From: Thioalkalivibrio nitratireducens DSM 14787
GTDB lineage: Bacteria > Pseudomonadota > Gammaproteobacteria > Ectothiorhodospirales > Ectothiorhodospiraceae
Assembly: GCF_000321415.2 (NCBI RefSeq)
Contig: NC_019902.2
Location: 930,001 to 994,000, forward strand
DNA: 64,000 bases
Direction: 5' to 3'
Shown here piece after piece: positions 42,991 to 51,959 of this stretch. Made by a program: the position numbers and the translations under genes. Position 1 is the stretch's first letter. Each line of letters opens with the position of its first letter. The notes beneath the pieces were generated by a model that was given only the letters and a program-made list of their open reading frames with translations, did no database searches and was not told where the DNA came from.

Positions 42991-45900
42991 ATGATGGCGG
43001 ACAGCAGGGAAGCCCGGTTTCAGCAGGACATCATCGACGCGATGACCGCCGATGGCTGGTTGACCGCTCCGGCCAGCGGCTATGACGCCGCCGATGCGCT
43101 GTACACCGAGGATCTCGTCGCCTACCTGCAGGAGGCGTGGCCGCAGCGCTGGGAGAAGTTCGCCGCCAAGAACCCGCAGGATCCGCAGAAGGCCCTGGTG
43201 CGCGCGGTCACGCGCGAGCTGGAGCGTGGCGGCACGCTGGAGGTGCTGCGCCACGGGGTGAAGACGCCGGGGGTGAAGCTGGAACTGTGCAGCTTCCGGC
43301 CCGACCACGAGATGAACCCCGAGTCCGTGGCGCGCTACCGTGCCAACCGCCTGCGGGTGGTGCCGGAGGTCTCGTACTCGCCGCATGCGCGCAGCGGCGA
43401 GTACAACCCGCGGCTGGATCTGGTGCTGTTCGTCAACGGCATCCCCACCGCCACGCTGGAGCTGAAGAGCGAGTTCAAGCAGTCGGTGGAGAACGCGAAG
43501 CGCCAGTACCGGCTCGACCGCCCGGTGAAGGATCCGGTCACCCGCAAGCTGGAACCGCTGCTGACCTTCAGGCGCGGGGCGCTGGTGCACTTTGCGGTCA
43601 GCCAGGACGAGGTGGCGATGACCACCCGCCTGAACGGCAAGGATACGGTCTTTCTGCCGTTCAACCAGGGCACCGAGGACGGCGGCGCCGGCAACCCCAC
43701 ACCACCGGACCGGGACAGCTACGCGACCGGCTACCTGTGGCAGCGCGTGTTCCAGCCGGATGCCTGGCTCCGGATCACCGGCCGCTTTCTGCATTTGGAG
43801 CAGAAGACCGAGGAGGACTTCCACGGCAAGCGCCGCAAGAAGGAGGCATTGATCTTCCCGCGCTTCCACCAGTGGGACGTGGTGAACCGCCTGATCGAGG
43901 CGACGCGCGAGGAAGGCGCGGGGCAGCGCTACCTGATCCAGCACAGCGCCGGTTCCGGCAAGTCCAACTCCATCGCCTGGATCGCGCACCAGCTCGCCGC
44001 GCTGTACGACGACGCGGGCGGCAAGCTGTTCAACTCGGTGGTGGTCGTCACCGACCGCACGGTGCTGGACAGCCAGCTCCAGGACACGATCTACCAGTTC
44101 GACCACGCCCACGGCGTGGTGCGGCCGATCACCCGCGATGTCGGCAGCCAGAGTAAGTCGGAGCAACTGGCCGGGGCGCTGGCCGAGCAGACGCGCATCA
44201 TTATCGTGACCATCCAGACCTTCCCGGCGCTGTTCGACGCGCTGGACAGGCGCCCTGACCTGGCCGCCGGGCGCTACGCGGTGATCGCCGACGAGGCGCA
44301 TTCCTCGCAGACCGGCTCCTCCGCCACCAAGCTGAAAGCGATCCTCGGCACCGACATGCCGGAGGACGAGGAGATCAGCGCCGAGGAGCTGCTTGACGCA
44401 GCCGTGGCCGCGCGCAAGCCGGCCGAGCGCATCAGCTACTACGCCTTTACCGCCACGCCCAAGGCGAAGACGCTGGAGCTGTTCGGCCGCCCGCCGAACC
44501 CGGAGCGGCCGGCATCAAAGGACAACAAGCCCGAGCCGTTCCACCTGTACTCCATGCGTCAGGCGATCGAGGAAGGCTTCATCCTCGACGTATTGAAGAA
44601 CTACACTACGTACTCGACCGCCTGGAAGCTGGCGCACCCGCACGGCGACGACCAGGAGGTCGAGTCGCGCAAGGCGTCGACCAGGATCGCCCGCTGGGTG
44701 CGCCTGCACCCGTACAACATCGCGCAAAGGGTCGAGGTGATCGTCGAGCACTTCCGCGCCAACGTGCGCCATCTGCTGGACGGCCAGGCGAAGGCGATGG
44801 TGGTGACCGGCAGCCGCCAGGAGGCGGTGCGCTACATGCTGGCGATGCGCGAGTACATTCAGGACCGGGGCTACCCGGGCATCCACGCGCTGGTTGCCTT
44901 CTCCGGCACCGTACTGCCGGACGACGTGATCCCCGAGGAGGTGACCGAGACCAGCGCGCTGTTGAACCCGGGGCTGAAGGGCCGCGACCTGGCCGAGGCG
45001 TTCGATACCGCCGAATTCAACGTGATGATCGTCGCCAACAAGTTCCAGACCGGGTTCGACCAGCCCAGGCTCTGCGCGATGTACGTGGACAAGAAACTCC
45101 AGGGCGTCGACTGCGTGCAGACCCTCTCGCGCCTGAACCGCATCTTTCCGGGCAAGGAGAATACCTTCGTCCTCGACTTCTTCAACGACGCAGAAGACGT
45201 TCTCGCGGCCTTCCGCCCGTACTACAACAAGGCCGAGCTGGCCGATGTCTCCGACCCCAATGTCGTGTACGACCTGCAGAAGAGCCTCGACGCCGCCGGC
45301 ATCTACCACTGGGACGAGGTCGAGAACTTCGCGCGCGCCTTCTTCGATCCAAAGGCCGGCGCCAGCCAACTCAGCTACTACTGCCAGCCGGCAAAGGAAC
45401 GCTATACGACCCGGTACAAGGCCGTGCTGGAACGGATCCAGGCCTGGAAGGCCGCGCAGGCGCTCGCCGAGCGCAACGGCGACAAGGCCGGCCTCCACCG
45501 CGCCGAACAGGAGCTGAAGGACGCCCACACCACCCGAGACGAGCTCGACCTGTTTCGGAAGAACCTGCAGAGCTTCGTGCGCAGCTACGAGTTCCTGTCA
45601 CAGATCGTCGACTTCGACGACCGCGAGCTGGAACAGCTCTGCGTGTACGCCCGTGCGCTGCACCCGCTGCTGCGCATCGAGAACCTGGAAGAAGACCCGA
45701 TCGACGTCGACGAACTCGAGCTGACCCACTACCGGCTGAACAAGCGCGCCGAACATCGTCTGAATCTGGCGGAGGAGGGCGGAGACTACAGCGGGCTGAA
45801 GCCCGTCACCGACGTCGGTTCCGGCAAGCCCCACGACCCGGAAAAGAAACGCCTTTCCGAGATCATCGACCAGCTCAACGAACTGTTCGGCGCCGAAGTC

Positions 45901-46188
45901 AGCGACGCAGACAAGCTCCAGTTCGCCAACGGCATCGCCGACCGCATCCGCCGCGACGACGCCGTGATGGCCCAGGTCGAGAACCACAGCCCGGACCAGG
46001 TGATGCATGGCCTGTTCCCGAAACGCGTTACCGACACCGTGCTCGACGCGATGACCGACCACGAAAAACTCTCGATGCAGGTGCTGGACAGTCCCGAACA
46101 TCAGCGCGACTTCGCGCTACTGATCCTGCGCCTGCTGACCGCCGGGGCCGGCGAGCAACGCAACCCCGCCACGAGGACCGGCCCCTGA
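42991..46188 (+). CDS. hsdR: Type I restriction enzyme motor/nuclease subunit
   Basis: 1065 residues. The N-terminal endonuclease region carries the PD-(D/E)xK signature (RLDLVLFVNGIPTATLELKSEFKQ, residues ~130-170). The SF2 translocase has Walker A GSGKSNSIAWIAHQL near 320 and DEAHSSQTG near 433, plus late motifs QTLSRLNRIFPGK. It translocates and cuts unmethylated DNA with the HsdM/HsdS complex. It is separated from hsdS by about 3 kb of accessory genes and is not overlapping any of them, so it may have its own promoter in the 150 bases upstream. Confidence 0.93.
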   Translation: MMADSREARFQQDIIDAMTADGWLTAPASGYDAADALYTEDLVAYLQEAWPQRWEKFAAKNPQDPQKALVRAVTRELERGGTLEVLRHGVKTPGVKLELCSFRPDHEMNPESVARYRANRLRVVPEVSYSPHARSGEYNPRLDLVLFVNGIPTATLELKSEFKQSVENAKRQYRLDRPVKDPVTRKLEPLLTFRRGALVHFAVSQDEVAMTTRLNGKDTVFLPFNQGTEDGGAGNPTPPDRDSYATGYLWQRVFQPDAWLRITGRFLHLEQKTEEDFHGKRRKKEALIFPRFHQWDVVNRLIEATREEGAGQRYLIQHSAGSGKSNSIAWIAHQLAALYDDAGGKLFNSVVVVTDRTVLDSQLQDTIYQFDHAHGVVRPITRDVGSQSKSEQLAGALAEQTRIIIVTIQTFPALFDALDRRPDLAAGRYAVIADEAHSSQTGSSATKLKAILGTDMPEDEEISAEELLDAAVAARKPAERISYYAFTATPKAKTLELFGRPPNPERPASKDNKPEPFHLYSMRQAIEEGFILDVLKNYTTYSTAWKLAHPHGDDQEVESRKASTRIARWVRLHPYNIAQRVEVIVEHFRANVRHLLDGQAKAMVVTGSRQEAVRYMLAMREYIQDRGYPGIHALVAFSGTVLPDDVIPEEVTETSALLNPGLKGRDLAEAFDTAEFNVMIVANKFQTGFDQPRLCAMYVDKKLQGVDCVQTLSRLNRIFPGKENTFVLDFFNDAEDVLAAFRPYYNKAELADVSDPNVVYDLQKSLDAAGIYHWDEVENFARAFFDPKAGASQLSYYCQPAKERYTTRYKAVLERIQAWKAAQALAERNGDKAGLHRAEQELKDAHTTRDELDLFRKNLQSFVRSYEFLSQIVDFDDRELEQLCVYARALHPLLRIENLEEDPIDVDELELTHYRLNKRAEHRLNLAEEGGDYSGLKPVTDVGSGKPHDPEKKRLSEIIDQLNELFGAEVSDADKLQFANGIADRIRRDDAVMAQVENHSPDQVMHGLFPKRVTDTVLDAMTDHEKLSMQVLDSPEHQRDFALLILRLLTAGAGEQRNPATRTGP

Positions 46189-46269
46189 CGACTGCGTGAG
46201 CCCACGCGCCACGCGGATCGCGACGCGGCATCTGGTGTCCGGTGCTGGACGGGCTAGCGGTTTTTACCG

Positions 46270-46842
46270 ATGGCGTGGTTGCCGCGTTTGGGCGACGCTT
46301 CAGGGCGAGGGCTCGATGCGCTGGAGGCTTGTAACGTGGCTGAGAGAAAACCGTACGAGATCCTGCGGGAGGTGGCCGACGTCTTCGACGATACCGTACC
46401 CAACCTGTATCGGATGCTCGCGCGCAGCACGGTCGCGCTGGACGCCTTCGTGTATTTCGAGCAAACGCTGGAACGGCATGGGTGCCTTGCGCGGGACGAG
46501 CAGGCAGTAGTGGCTCTCGAAGTCGCCATGCACAACAAGTGCAACTACTGCCGGGGCGTGATGACGAAGGAGGCACGCGCGTGCGGGGTCGATGACAGCA
46601 GCATCGAGGCCGTGCTGCATGGGTTCGAACCCGACCATCCACGTCATCGTCTGCTGGTGGCTGCGACACGGCGCCTGGTGGCCGAGTCGGGGTGCCTGGG
46701 ACAGGCAGAAGTGGCGCTGTTGAAGGAACGGGGGCTGGCGTTCGAGGAGCTGCTCGAGATCATCGCCGTGGTCGCTGCCTTCACCCTGGCCACTTATGCG
46801 AACAACCTGGCGCGCACCCGGATCGACCCGGAATACCGCTGA
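46270..46842 (+). CDS. Carboxymuconolactone decarboxylase / AhpD-like protein
   Basis: 190 residues. The CMD fold is visible around NLYRMLARSTVALDAFVYFEQTLE and EVAMHNKCNYCRGVMTKEARACGV, where the CxxC (CNYC) is the redox-active motif of AhpD-like peroxidase partners. The last helix EELLEIIAVVAAFTLATYANNLART fits family members. A thiol-based antioxidant or similar role is likely; the substrate is unknown. The start is not certain since no clear ribosome site precedes the ATG. Confidence 0.8.
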   Translation: MAWLPRLGDASGRGLDALEACNVAERKPYEILREVADVFDDTVPNLYRMLARSTVALDAFVYFEQTLERHGCLARDEQAVVALEVAMHNKCNYCRGVMTKEARACGVDDSSIEAVLHGFEPDHPRHRLLVAATRRLVAESGCLGQAEVALLKERGLAFEELLEIIAVVAAFTLATYANNLARTRIDPEYR

Positions 46843-47053
46843 CTGCGTTGCGATGGCAACGCAGTCCCGCTGGCGCACAGCGGCGGTGGCCACACCGTGT
46901 TCCTGTTTGTGCCGGATGGCGTACGGGTGTTGCTGATCCGGCCATCGGGTCTGCGCGCAGGATGGCCCGCTGGCGCCGCGGCGCGGTGGCCTGCTGGACG
47001 CGGATTCGGGGTCGGGGTTACGCTGGGCCCGCCTCGAAACCGGCCGGCGCTCA

Positions 47054-48124
47054 ATGATCCTCATCGACTCGCTTTCCAGCCAGTCTCTCAGCGTGAACAC
47101 AACCGACGCCGTGGCGCAGTTGTTCGAGGAGCTCTACGACCCGGCACTGCTGATCGACCCCGAACAGGGAGCGATCGTTGGTGCGAACCATGCGGCCTGC
47201 CTGTTCCTGGGTTACAGCGCTGATGAACTCGCAGCCCTTACGCCGGCGGATATCCATCCGCACGAGATTCCCCGGCTGGATGCGTTCCTGTCCGCGGTGA
47301 AGCACAAAGGCCGATGGGTCGCGGACGACCTCGCCTGCCGCGTCAAGAGCGGCGGACTCATTCCCGCCCAGGTGCGCGCGACGCTGGTGCGGATCGCCGG
47401 CCGCCCGTTCGTGCTGGCGATTGTGCACGACCGCCGGGATGCGGAACTCGCGGAGCTCGGTCGTTCCATCCGCAAGGTGACTCACGACCTGCGTAACACG
47501 ATGGTGGCCTCGCGGCTGATGAGCGATCGCCTGCGACGGCACGAGGATCCCCTGGTCAGGCAGAGCGCCGAGATCATTGCCCGCTCCGTGGATCGCGCCC
47601 TGGGTATGTGTGAGCGAACCCTGGAGGCCGGCAGCGCCAGCGAGCCGAAGCCCAGGCGCGAACGCTTCACGCTGGGCGATCTGGTCTCCGAGCTACACGC
47701 AGCCGCCGGGCCGGAAGAGGTCGCGGCGGTACGGCTGGAGGCCCCGGATGTGGAAACCATGGAGCTGGACGCCGATTACGACCAGATCTTCCGCATCCTG
47801 ATGAACCTGATCCGCAATGCCATCGGGGCCGGCAGCACCCGAATCCTGCTGACCGGAAACAGCGGTAACGATTGGACGACCATCGTGGTACGGGATAACG
47901 GGCCGGGTCTGCCGGAAGCCATGCTTCCCTGTCTGTTCGCTGAAAAGTCGCCGGTGGCCGGCAAGACCGGGGGACTGGGGCTGGCGATCGCGTGGGAACT
48001 TGCCCGCAACAATGGCGGCGACCTGACCCTCGTCGATTCGGGTCCGCAAGGCACGGCGTTCCGACTGGTGCTCCCCGCACCCGGTGCCGGCCCCGGCGAA
48101 CTGGCTGCCGGCGCAGGCGCGTAG
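47054..48124 (+). CDS. PAS-domain sensor histidine kinase
   Basis: 356 residues, soluble. A PAS domain (residues ~20-130: LIDPEQGAIVGANHAACLFLGYSADELAAL) precedes a HisKA-type H-box KVTHDLRNTMVASRLMSDRL near 143. The ATPase domain has an N-box NLIRNAIGAG, G1 DNGPGLP and G2 GGLGLAIAWELARNNGGDL. It should autophosphorylate on the His and pass phosphate to an unlinked response regulator; none is encoded next to it. Confidence 0.88.
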   Translation: MILIDSLSSQSLSVNTTDAVAQLFEELYDPALLIDPEQGAIVGANHAACLFLGYSADELAALTPADIHPHEIPRLDAFLSAVKHKGRWVADDLACRVKSGGLIPAQVRATLVRIAGRPFVLAIVHDRRDAELAELGRSIRKVTHDLRNTMVASRLMSDRLRRHEDPLVRQSAEIIARSVDRALGMCERTLEAGSASEPKPRRERFTLGDLVSELHAAAGPEEVAAVRLEAPDVETMELDADYDQIFRILMNLIRNAIGAGSTRILLTGNSGNDWTTIVVRDNGPGLPEAMLPCLFAEKSPVAGKTGGLGLAIAWELARNNGGDLTLVDSGPQGTAFRLVLPAPGAGPGELAAGAGA

Positions 48125-48275
48125 CGCCGCGGGCGTGAGCATGAAAGAACCCGCTGCTCCCGTCTCGGGGTGACCTGGGCGGAAGAACGAAGTTGCCATC
48201 CGCCATCCTGCGGCGCGGACGCCGTTCGGCGGATGACGGCCTTCGGCCTTTTCCGCCCTACCGCAGTTGCCGTAG

Positions 48276-48294
48276 GTTGTGCCGAAGGCACAAC
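48276..48294. repeat. Small hairpin repeat, copy A
   Basis: GTTGTGCC-GAA-GGCACAAC, a perfect 8-bp stem with a 3-base loop, between two convergent genes. A close variant (TTGTGCC-GCA-GGCAC) lies near 62371. No T-run follows. It behaves like a short dispersed hairpin repeat and may serve as a bidirectional mRNA end. Confidence 0.5.
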
Positions 48295-48338
48295 GTCCGA
48301 CAGTGATTCAAGTGGCTGTGCTCGACGGCAGGGGGCTC

Positions 48339-48671
48339 TCAGTGTTTCCTGGCGGCCAGGGCCTCTTCGTTGTAGGCGGCGTCGATGGTCACGACGGTCT
48401 TCTCGACCAGTCGAAAGCCCTCGACCGGGGCGTCGTCGTGCATGTACTTCAGGCGTATCGGCCCGATCGCCTTCACCGCCGAGGCACGGTCGAGTTCGGT
48501 ACCCGGGCTGTCGGCGCCAGCCCCGTCCATCAGCGCCGCCAGGATCTCGGCGGCAATCGGGTCGCAGTGCGTGCCCGCGCGGGCCTTCGCCAGAGTGGCG
48601 GCGGCGCCACCGTCCAGGAAGCGGTGATCGAGGTGCCGGTCGAGGTAGGCAAGGAGTCGTTCCAGGGTCAT
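48339..48671 (-). CDS. Small protein of unknown function
   Basis: 110 residues: MTLERLLAYLDRHLDHRFLDGGAAATLAKARAG, then ILAALMDGAGADSPG, then AVKAIGPIRLKYMHDDAPVEGFRLVEKTVVTID. It is soluble with no signal peptide and no family I recognise. It has a plausible ribosome site (CCTGGAAC) and codon use like its neighbours. It lies 33 bases downstream of the GST-like gene on the same strand, so the two are probably cotranscribed. Confidence 0.6.
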   Translation of the reverse strand: MTLERLLAYLDRHLDHRFLDGGAAATLAKARAGTHCDPIAAEILAALMDGAGADSPGTELDRASAVKAIGPIRLKYMHDDAPVEGFRLVEKTVVTIDAAYNEEALAARKH

Positions 48672-48704
48672 CGTGTTGCTGCCTCCGGTCGATGGGGTCG
48701 GGGT

Positions 48705-49388
48705 TCACGCTGCGATCCGGTCGTGGTCGAGCCGGACTCCGCAGGCCTCCTCGACCCGGTTCAGGTAGTACAGCAGATTGATCGGCAGGTGGATGCCATC
48801 GTGCATCTGCAGCGGATACAGGTCGGCGGCCAGCAGGCAATCCGCGACGCTGAGCCGGCCGAGGTAGAAGCGTTCGCGCGCCAGGTGCCGGGCAAGTTCG
48901 GACAGCCGGCTCAGTCGGGCGAAGCGGGCGTAGCCCGCATACCGGTCGTTTGCCAGTTCCTCCAGCCCCGCGCCGAGTCGATGCCGTGTCCATGCCCTGA
49001 AGTCCGCCATCGCGTCGGGTTGGTCGCCGATGCCGTGGAAGCCCGGAGCCAGCGGTGCGTACAGGCGTTCGAGGATTGTGTCCACCCACTGCCGCCAGTC
49101 CAGCAGCGCGGCCCAGGCAGCCTCGGTGATCAGTCCTTCCCGCAGCGGGGGAGAGTCAGGGAACAAGTCGTCGATGGCGGCCAGCACCTCCGCGCTGTCG
49201 GTATGCACGCGGCCATCGGGGGTCTGGAGCACGCAGGGTTGACGGGCGATCCCCAGCTCGAAAAAAGTCTCGTCGTCGAACCAGTCCAGCCGGCGGAGTG
49301 CGGGGTTCAATCGCTTTGCGCCCAGCGCCAGCCGCAACCGCTGGGCGTGGGGGATGTGCGGGAGGTAGAAAAGGGTGGTCGCCATCAT
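48705..49388 (-). CDS. Glutathione S-transferase-like protein
   Basis: About 227 residues. The N-terminal thioredoxin-like domain (ATTLFYLPHIPHAQRLRLALGAKRL, RQPCVLQTPDGRVHTDSAEVLAAIDDLFP) has the Ser/Asp-type glutathione-binding turn (DSAEVL). The C-terminal helical domain (residues ~95-227) contains YLGRLSVADCLLAADLYPLQ. Either of two adjacent ATG codons at 49388 or 49385 is the likely start. Substrate is unknown. Confidence 0.8.
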   Translation of the reverse strand: MMATTLFYLPHIPHAQRLRLALGAKRLNPALRRLDWFDDETFFELGIARQPCVLQTPDGRVHTDSAEVLAAIDDLFPDSPPLREGLITEAAWAALLDWRQWVDTILERLYAPLAPGFHGIGDQPDAMADFRAWTRHRLGAGLEELANDRYAGYARFARLSRLSELARHLARERFYLGRLSVADCLLAADLYPLQMHDGIHLPINLLYYLNRVEEACGVRLDHDRIAA

Positions 49389-49461
49389 CCGGCGCCTGGA
49401 TTCCGGGGAGCCCGGTTTCGGATTGCGCCAGGGCGTTCTGGCACGCTGCGGCTGGTCCGGT

Positions 49462-49923
49462 CTACCGGCGGTGAGCATGGTCCATGATGAACCGCCACTG
49501 AGCCTCGGTGATGGGCAGGATCGACAGGCGGTTGCCCTTGCGTACCAGCGGACTGTCGGAGAGCTCGGGTTGCTGCTTCAGCCAGGACAGCGGAATCACT
49601 TCGGAAAATTTCTCCTCGAACGCGACATCGACCCGGTACCAGCGCGGGTTGTCGGGGTCGCTCTTCGGGTCGTAGTACTTGTGATCCGGATCGAATGCAG
49701 CGTCGTCCGGGTAGCCTTCGCGGTGGATCCGCAGTACGCCGACGATGCCGGGAACCGTGGTATTCGAGTGGTAGAAGAAGGCCAGGTCGCCCGTTTTCAT
49801 CTCGTCGCGCATCATGTTGCGCGCCTGGTAGTTGCGTACGCCTTCCCAGGGCTCCACGCCGACGCGTTCCAGGTCGTCGATGCCAAAGACATCGGGTTCG
49901 GACTTCATCAGCCAGTAGCCCAT
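49462..49923 (-). CDS. EVE-domain protein
   Basis: 153 residues, a complete EVE (PUA-like) domain: MGYWLMKSEPDVFGIDDLERVG, WEGVRNYQARNMMRD, KTGDLAFFYHSN, GIVGVLRIHREGYPD and WYRVDVAFEEKF. EVE domains bind modified bases in DNA or RNA; the human relative is THYN1. A stand-alone protein of this sort is common in gammaproteobacteria, often near fau and zapA. Confidence 0.92.
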   Translation of the reverse strand: MGYWLMKSEPDVFGIDDLERVGVEPWEGVRNYQARNMMRDEMKTGDLAFFYHSNTTVPGIVGVLRIHREGYPDDAAFDPDHKYYDPKSDPDNPRWYRVDVAFEEKFSEVIPLSWLKQQPELSDSPLVRKGNRLSILPITEAQWRFIMDHAHRR

Positions 49924-50041
49924 CGGGTTTCCTCGGTCGCTGTGGGTGGCGGGGAAGTCATGGTATCCGGGTCGATGGTCTACCAGAAACCGCCGGGATG
50001 GGGGCGAAATCCGCGCGCGGCGAGACGAAAATCGGCGTGAT

Positions 50042-50701
50042 TCAGTCCGCTGAGAAGAACTGCCAGCCGGATTCGGTAATCACGCCGTCGAGCCGGACGT
50101 CCCAGGGTTGCGCTGCGATGCCGGCGACCTGCTGGAAGTCGTGGGCGACGCCGATCAGCCGCGGCCGGCGGCTCTGGCCGAGGCGGCGGCGGGCGAAGTA
50201 GCGGTCGTAGTAACCGCCACCCATGCCGATGCGATGTCCCTGCGCGTCGAAGGCCACCAGCGGCACCAGCACCGCAGTGATTTCCCGACGCCAGATGCGC
50301 CGCGCCGCCGGGCAAGGCTCCGGGATGGCGAATGCGTTGCGGCAGAGCGCCTCGCCGGGATGCCAGCTGCGGAAATGCATGCGGCCGGTACGGTGGCGGT
50401 CGAGCACGGGCATCGCAATGCGCACGCCGGCCCTTGCCTGCTGGATTAGCAGTGGGGTCAGGTCGATCTCGCCGCGAATGCCGAAATAGCCGGCGAGTGT
50501 GCCCGGTCGCAGCCAGCGCAGGCAGCGACGGGCATGTTCGCAGATCGACCGGGAATGTTCCCGAAGGCAGGCATCGGACAGCGCCGCGCGCTCGCGGCGC
50601 AGCCGACGGCGGATCGAATCCGCGCCCTCCCGGGTTTCGATGGGAGCGGGCGGGAGATCCGAATTCGGGGGGGCGTGCACCGCGTGCGCCGTGGTGGCCA
50701 T
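50042..50701 (-). CDS. fau: 5-formyltetrahydrofolate cyclo-ligase
   Basis: About 219 residues from the ATG shown. The conserved part begins SIRRRLRRERAALSDACLREH and includes GYFGIRGEIDLTPLL, TAVLVPLVAFDAQGHRIGMGGGYYDRYF (substrate and ATP site) and IGVAHDFQQV. It converts 5-formyl-THF to 5,10-methenyl-THF. In gammaproteobacteria it lies directly after 6S RNA. Here the only start codons before the conserved region (ATG 50701, GTG 50680) fall inside the 3' end of 6S RNA. Either translation starts within the 6S sequence or a non-standard start is used further downstream. Confidence 0.88.
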   Translation of the reverse strand: MATTAHAVHAPPNSDLPPAPIETREGADSIRRRLRRERAALSDACLREHSRSICEHARRCLRWLRPGTLAGYFGIRGEIDLTPLLIQQARAGVRIAMPVLDRHRTGRMHFRSWHPGEALCRNAFAIPEPCPAARRIWRREITAVLVPLVAFDAQGHRIGMGGGYYDRYFARRRLGQSRRPRLIGVAHDFQQVAGIAAQPWDVRLDGVITESGWQFFSAD

Positions 50702-50860
50702 CGACCTTGAACCAGTGGTTCAGGTGGGAAAGGACTGCGGGTTTACAGGCTTTCCGCTCAAGGCGGACATGCACAACCACCCGAAAGTGCCTGATTCCCG
50801 TGGTTGACGATTAGGCTCAAGGGTACCACCAGGCCATTCACGAACGCCGCAGGAACACGC
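50673..50860 (-). ncRNA. ssrS: 6S RNA
   Basis: The stretch between zapA and fau on the minus strand carries the typical 6S sequence features. They are CCTTGAGCC near the 5' side, GTGCATGTCCGCCTTGAGCGG with AAAGCCTGTAAACCC in the middle, and CACCTGAACCACTGGTTCAAGG toward the 3' side. The terminal closing stem can form between GCGTGT at about 50860 and GCACGC at about 50675. The length is about 188 bases. 6S mimics an open promoter and sequesters sigma-70 RNA polymerase in stationary phase. The gene order zapA-ssrS-fau is the known gammaproteobacterial one. The ends are estimates. Confidence 0.9.
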
Positions 50861-50871
50861 CCGAGTACGCA

Positions 50872-51195
50872 TTATGAACCATTCGTGCCGTTTCGTGCAG
50901 TGTCCCCCAGTCTTTTCTCGACCGCCTCGGCCAGTGCCTTCAGGCGTTCCGGGGTCCGCGTCTCCAAGCGCTCGAGGTCACGGCGGCACTGGAGCATTTC
51001 GTGTGCGAGGTTCAGCGCAACCATCACCGCGATGCGGTCGGCGCCGACCACCCGGCCAGCATCCCGTACGGCGCGCATGCGCTCGTCGAGGAGGCTGGCG
51101 GAGGCGTAGAGATCGGCGCGTTCTTCGGGGGGGCAGGCGACCTGGTATTCTTTGCCCAGGATGCTCACGCGGACCGGTTCGGCAGGACGGTTCAT
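50872..51195 (-). CDS. zapA: Cell division protein ZapA
   Basis: 107 residues. The N-terminal globular part (PVRVSILGKEYQVACPPEERADLYASASLLDERM) and central helix (IAVMVALNLAHEMLQCRRDLERLE) are those of ZapA, which bundles FtsZ filaments. It overlaps the preceding coiled-coil gene by ATGA and is followed by 6S RNA. Confidence 0.95.
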   Translation of the reverse strand: MNRPAEPVRVSILGKEYQVACPPEERADLYASASLLDERMRAVRDAGRVVGADRIAVMVALNLAHEMLQCRRDLERLETRTPERLKALAEAVEKRLGDTARNGTNGS

Positions 51196-51422
51196 TCGGG
51201 ATGCTCCATGGTACGCAGGCGCGAGATCATGCCCTCGACCCGGTGCCGGACCTGTTCGGTGCGTTCCTTGGCGGCCGAGCGTTCTGCGCGCAACTGCCGC
51301 AGTTGCTCGTGCAGGAGCTGATTTTCCTCGTATAGCGCTTCGTAGCGGTCGGCGAGCAGGGCAACGGCCTTCTCGAGCCGATCAACGGCGGTGTCCACCT
51401 CGGTGGGATGGGTGGTGTCCAT
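51192..51422 (-). CDS. Small coiled-coil protein (TIGR02449/ZapB-like)
   Basis: 76 residues, almost entirely one coiled coil: VDRLEKAVALLADRYEALYEEN, LHEQLRQLRAERSAAKERTEQ. It is the TIGR02449 type found just upstream of zapA in gammaproteobacteria, thought to work with ZapA at the division ring. It overlaps zapA by four bases. Confidence 0.85.
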   Translation of the reverse strand: MDTTHPTEVDTAVDRLEKAVALLADRYEALYEENQLLHEQLRQLRAERSAAKERTEQVRHRVEGMISRLRTMEHPE

Positions 51423-51671
51423 GATGTGTTCCCGGCCCTCGGTTGGGTGGCTTTGCTTGAGGAGGCTTGCAGTACCGCGAGTCTAGGAGCGGCGGCGGCG
51501 GAGCGTCAACTGGGATTGCGGCAAATGCCAACAGGCTCGCGGATTCCGCGAAGAACCGCGTGCATGCACGGTCGGGATCGCGGCGTTCGCGGGTGATGGC
51601 CAAGTTGCGGGTACCCGGCGTGCCAGCGACAATGACACGACGGGTCAGCGAACCCGGAACACGGCCGCAGG

Positions 51672-51959
51672 ATGACCGAGATACCGCCGCCAGGCCCCGG
51701 AGCCACCGTGATCGATGCCATCGCACACAATGGCAGGCCTTGCCGCATCGTGGATAACACCGGCAGCATTGCACGCGATGAACTCGAGCGCCTGCTGGAG
51801 GATCTGATCCAGGGCCGCCATTTCGGATTGCGGGCAGTCTCCGCGAGCGGCAGTTCGGAGATCCGGCTTGGTGAACCCGAATTTGCGCACATGCAGTTCG
51901 GCGAGCGAATTTACCGCTTGCTGCTGTTTCCCTACGAAGCACGTCTGGAGGCCTTCTGA
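51672..51959 (+). CDS. Small unknown protein at the head of the ygfB-pepP-ubi operon
   Basis: 95 residues: GPGATVIDAIAHNGRPCRIVDNTGSIARDELERLLEDLIQGRHFGLRAVSASGSSEIRLGEPEFAHMQFGERIYRLLLFPYEARLEAF. It is soluble, mixed alpha/beta, and I do not recognise it. Its stop is immediately followed by the ATG of the UPF0149 gene with no spacing, and codon use matches, so it appears to be a real first gene. It lies 249 bases from the divergent zapB-like gene. Confidence 0.65.
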   Translation: MTEIPPPGPGATVIDAIAHNGRPCRIVDNTGSIARDELERLLEDLIQGRHFGLRAVSASGSSEIRLGEPEFAHMQFGERIYRLLLFPYEARLEAF

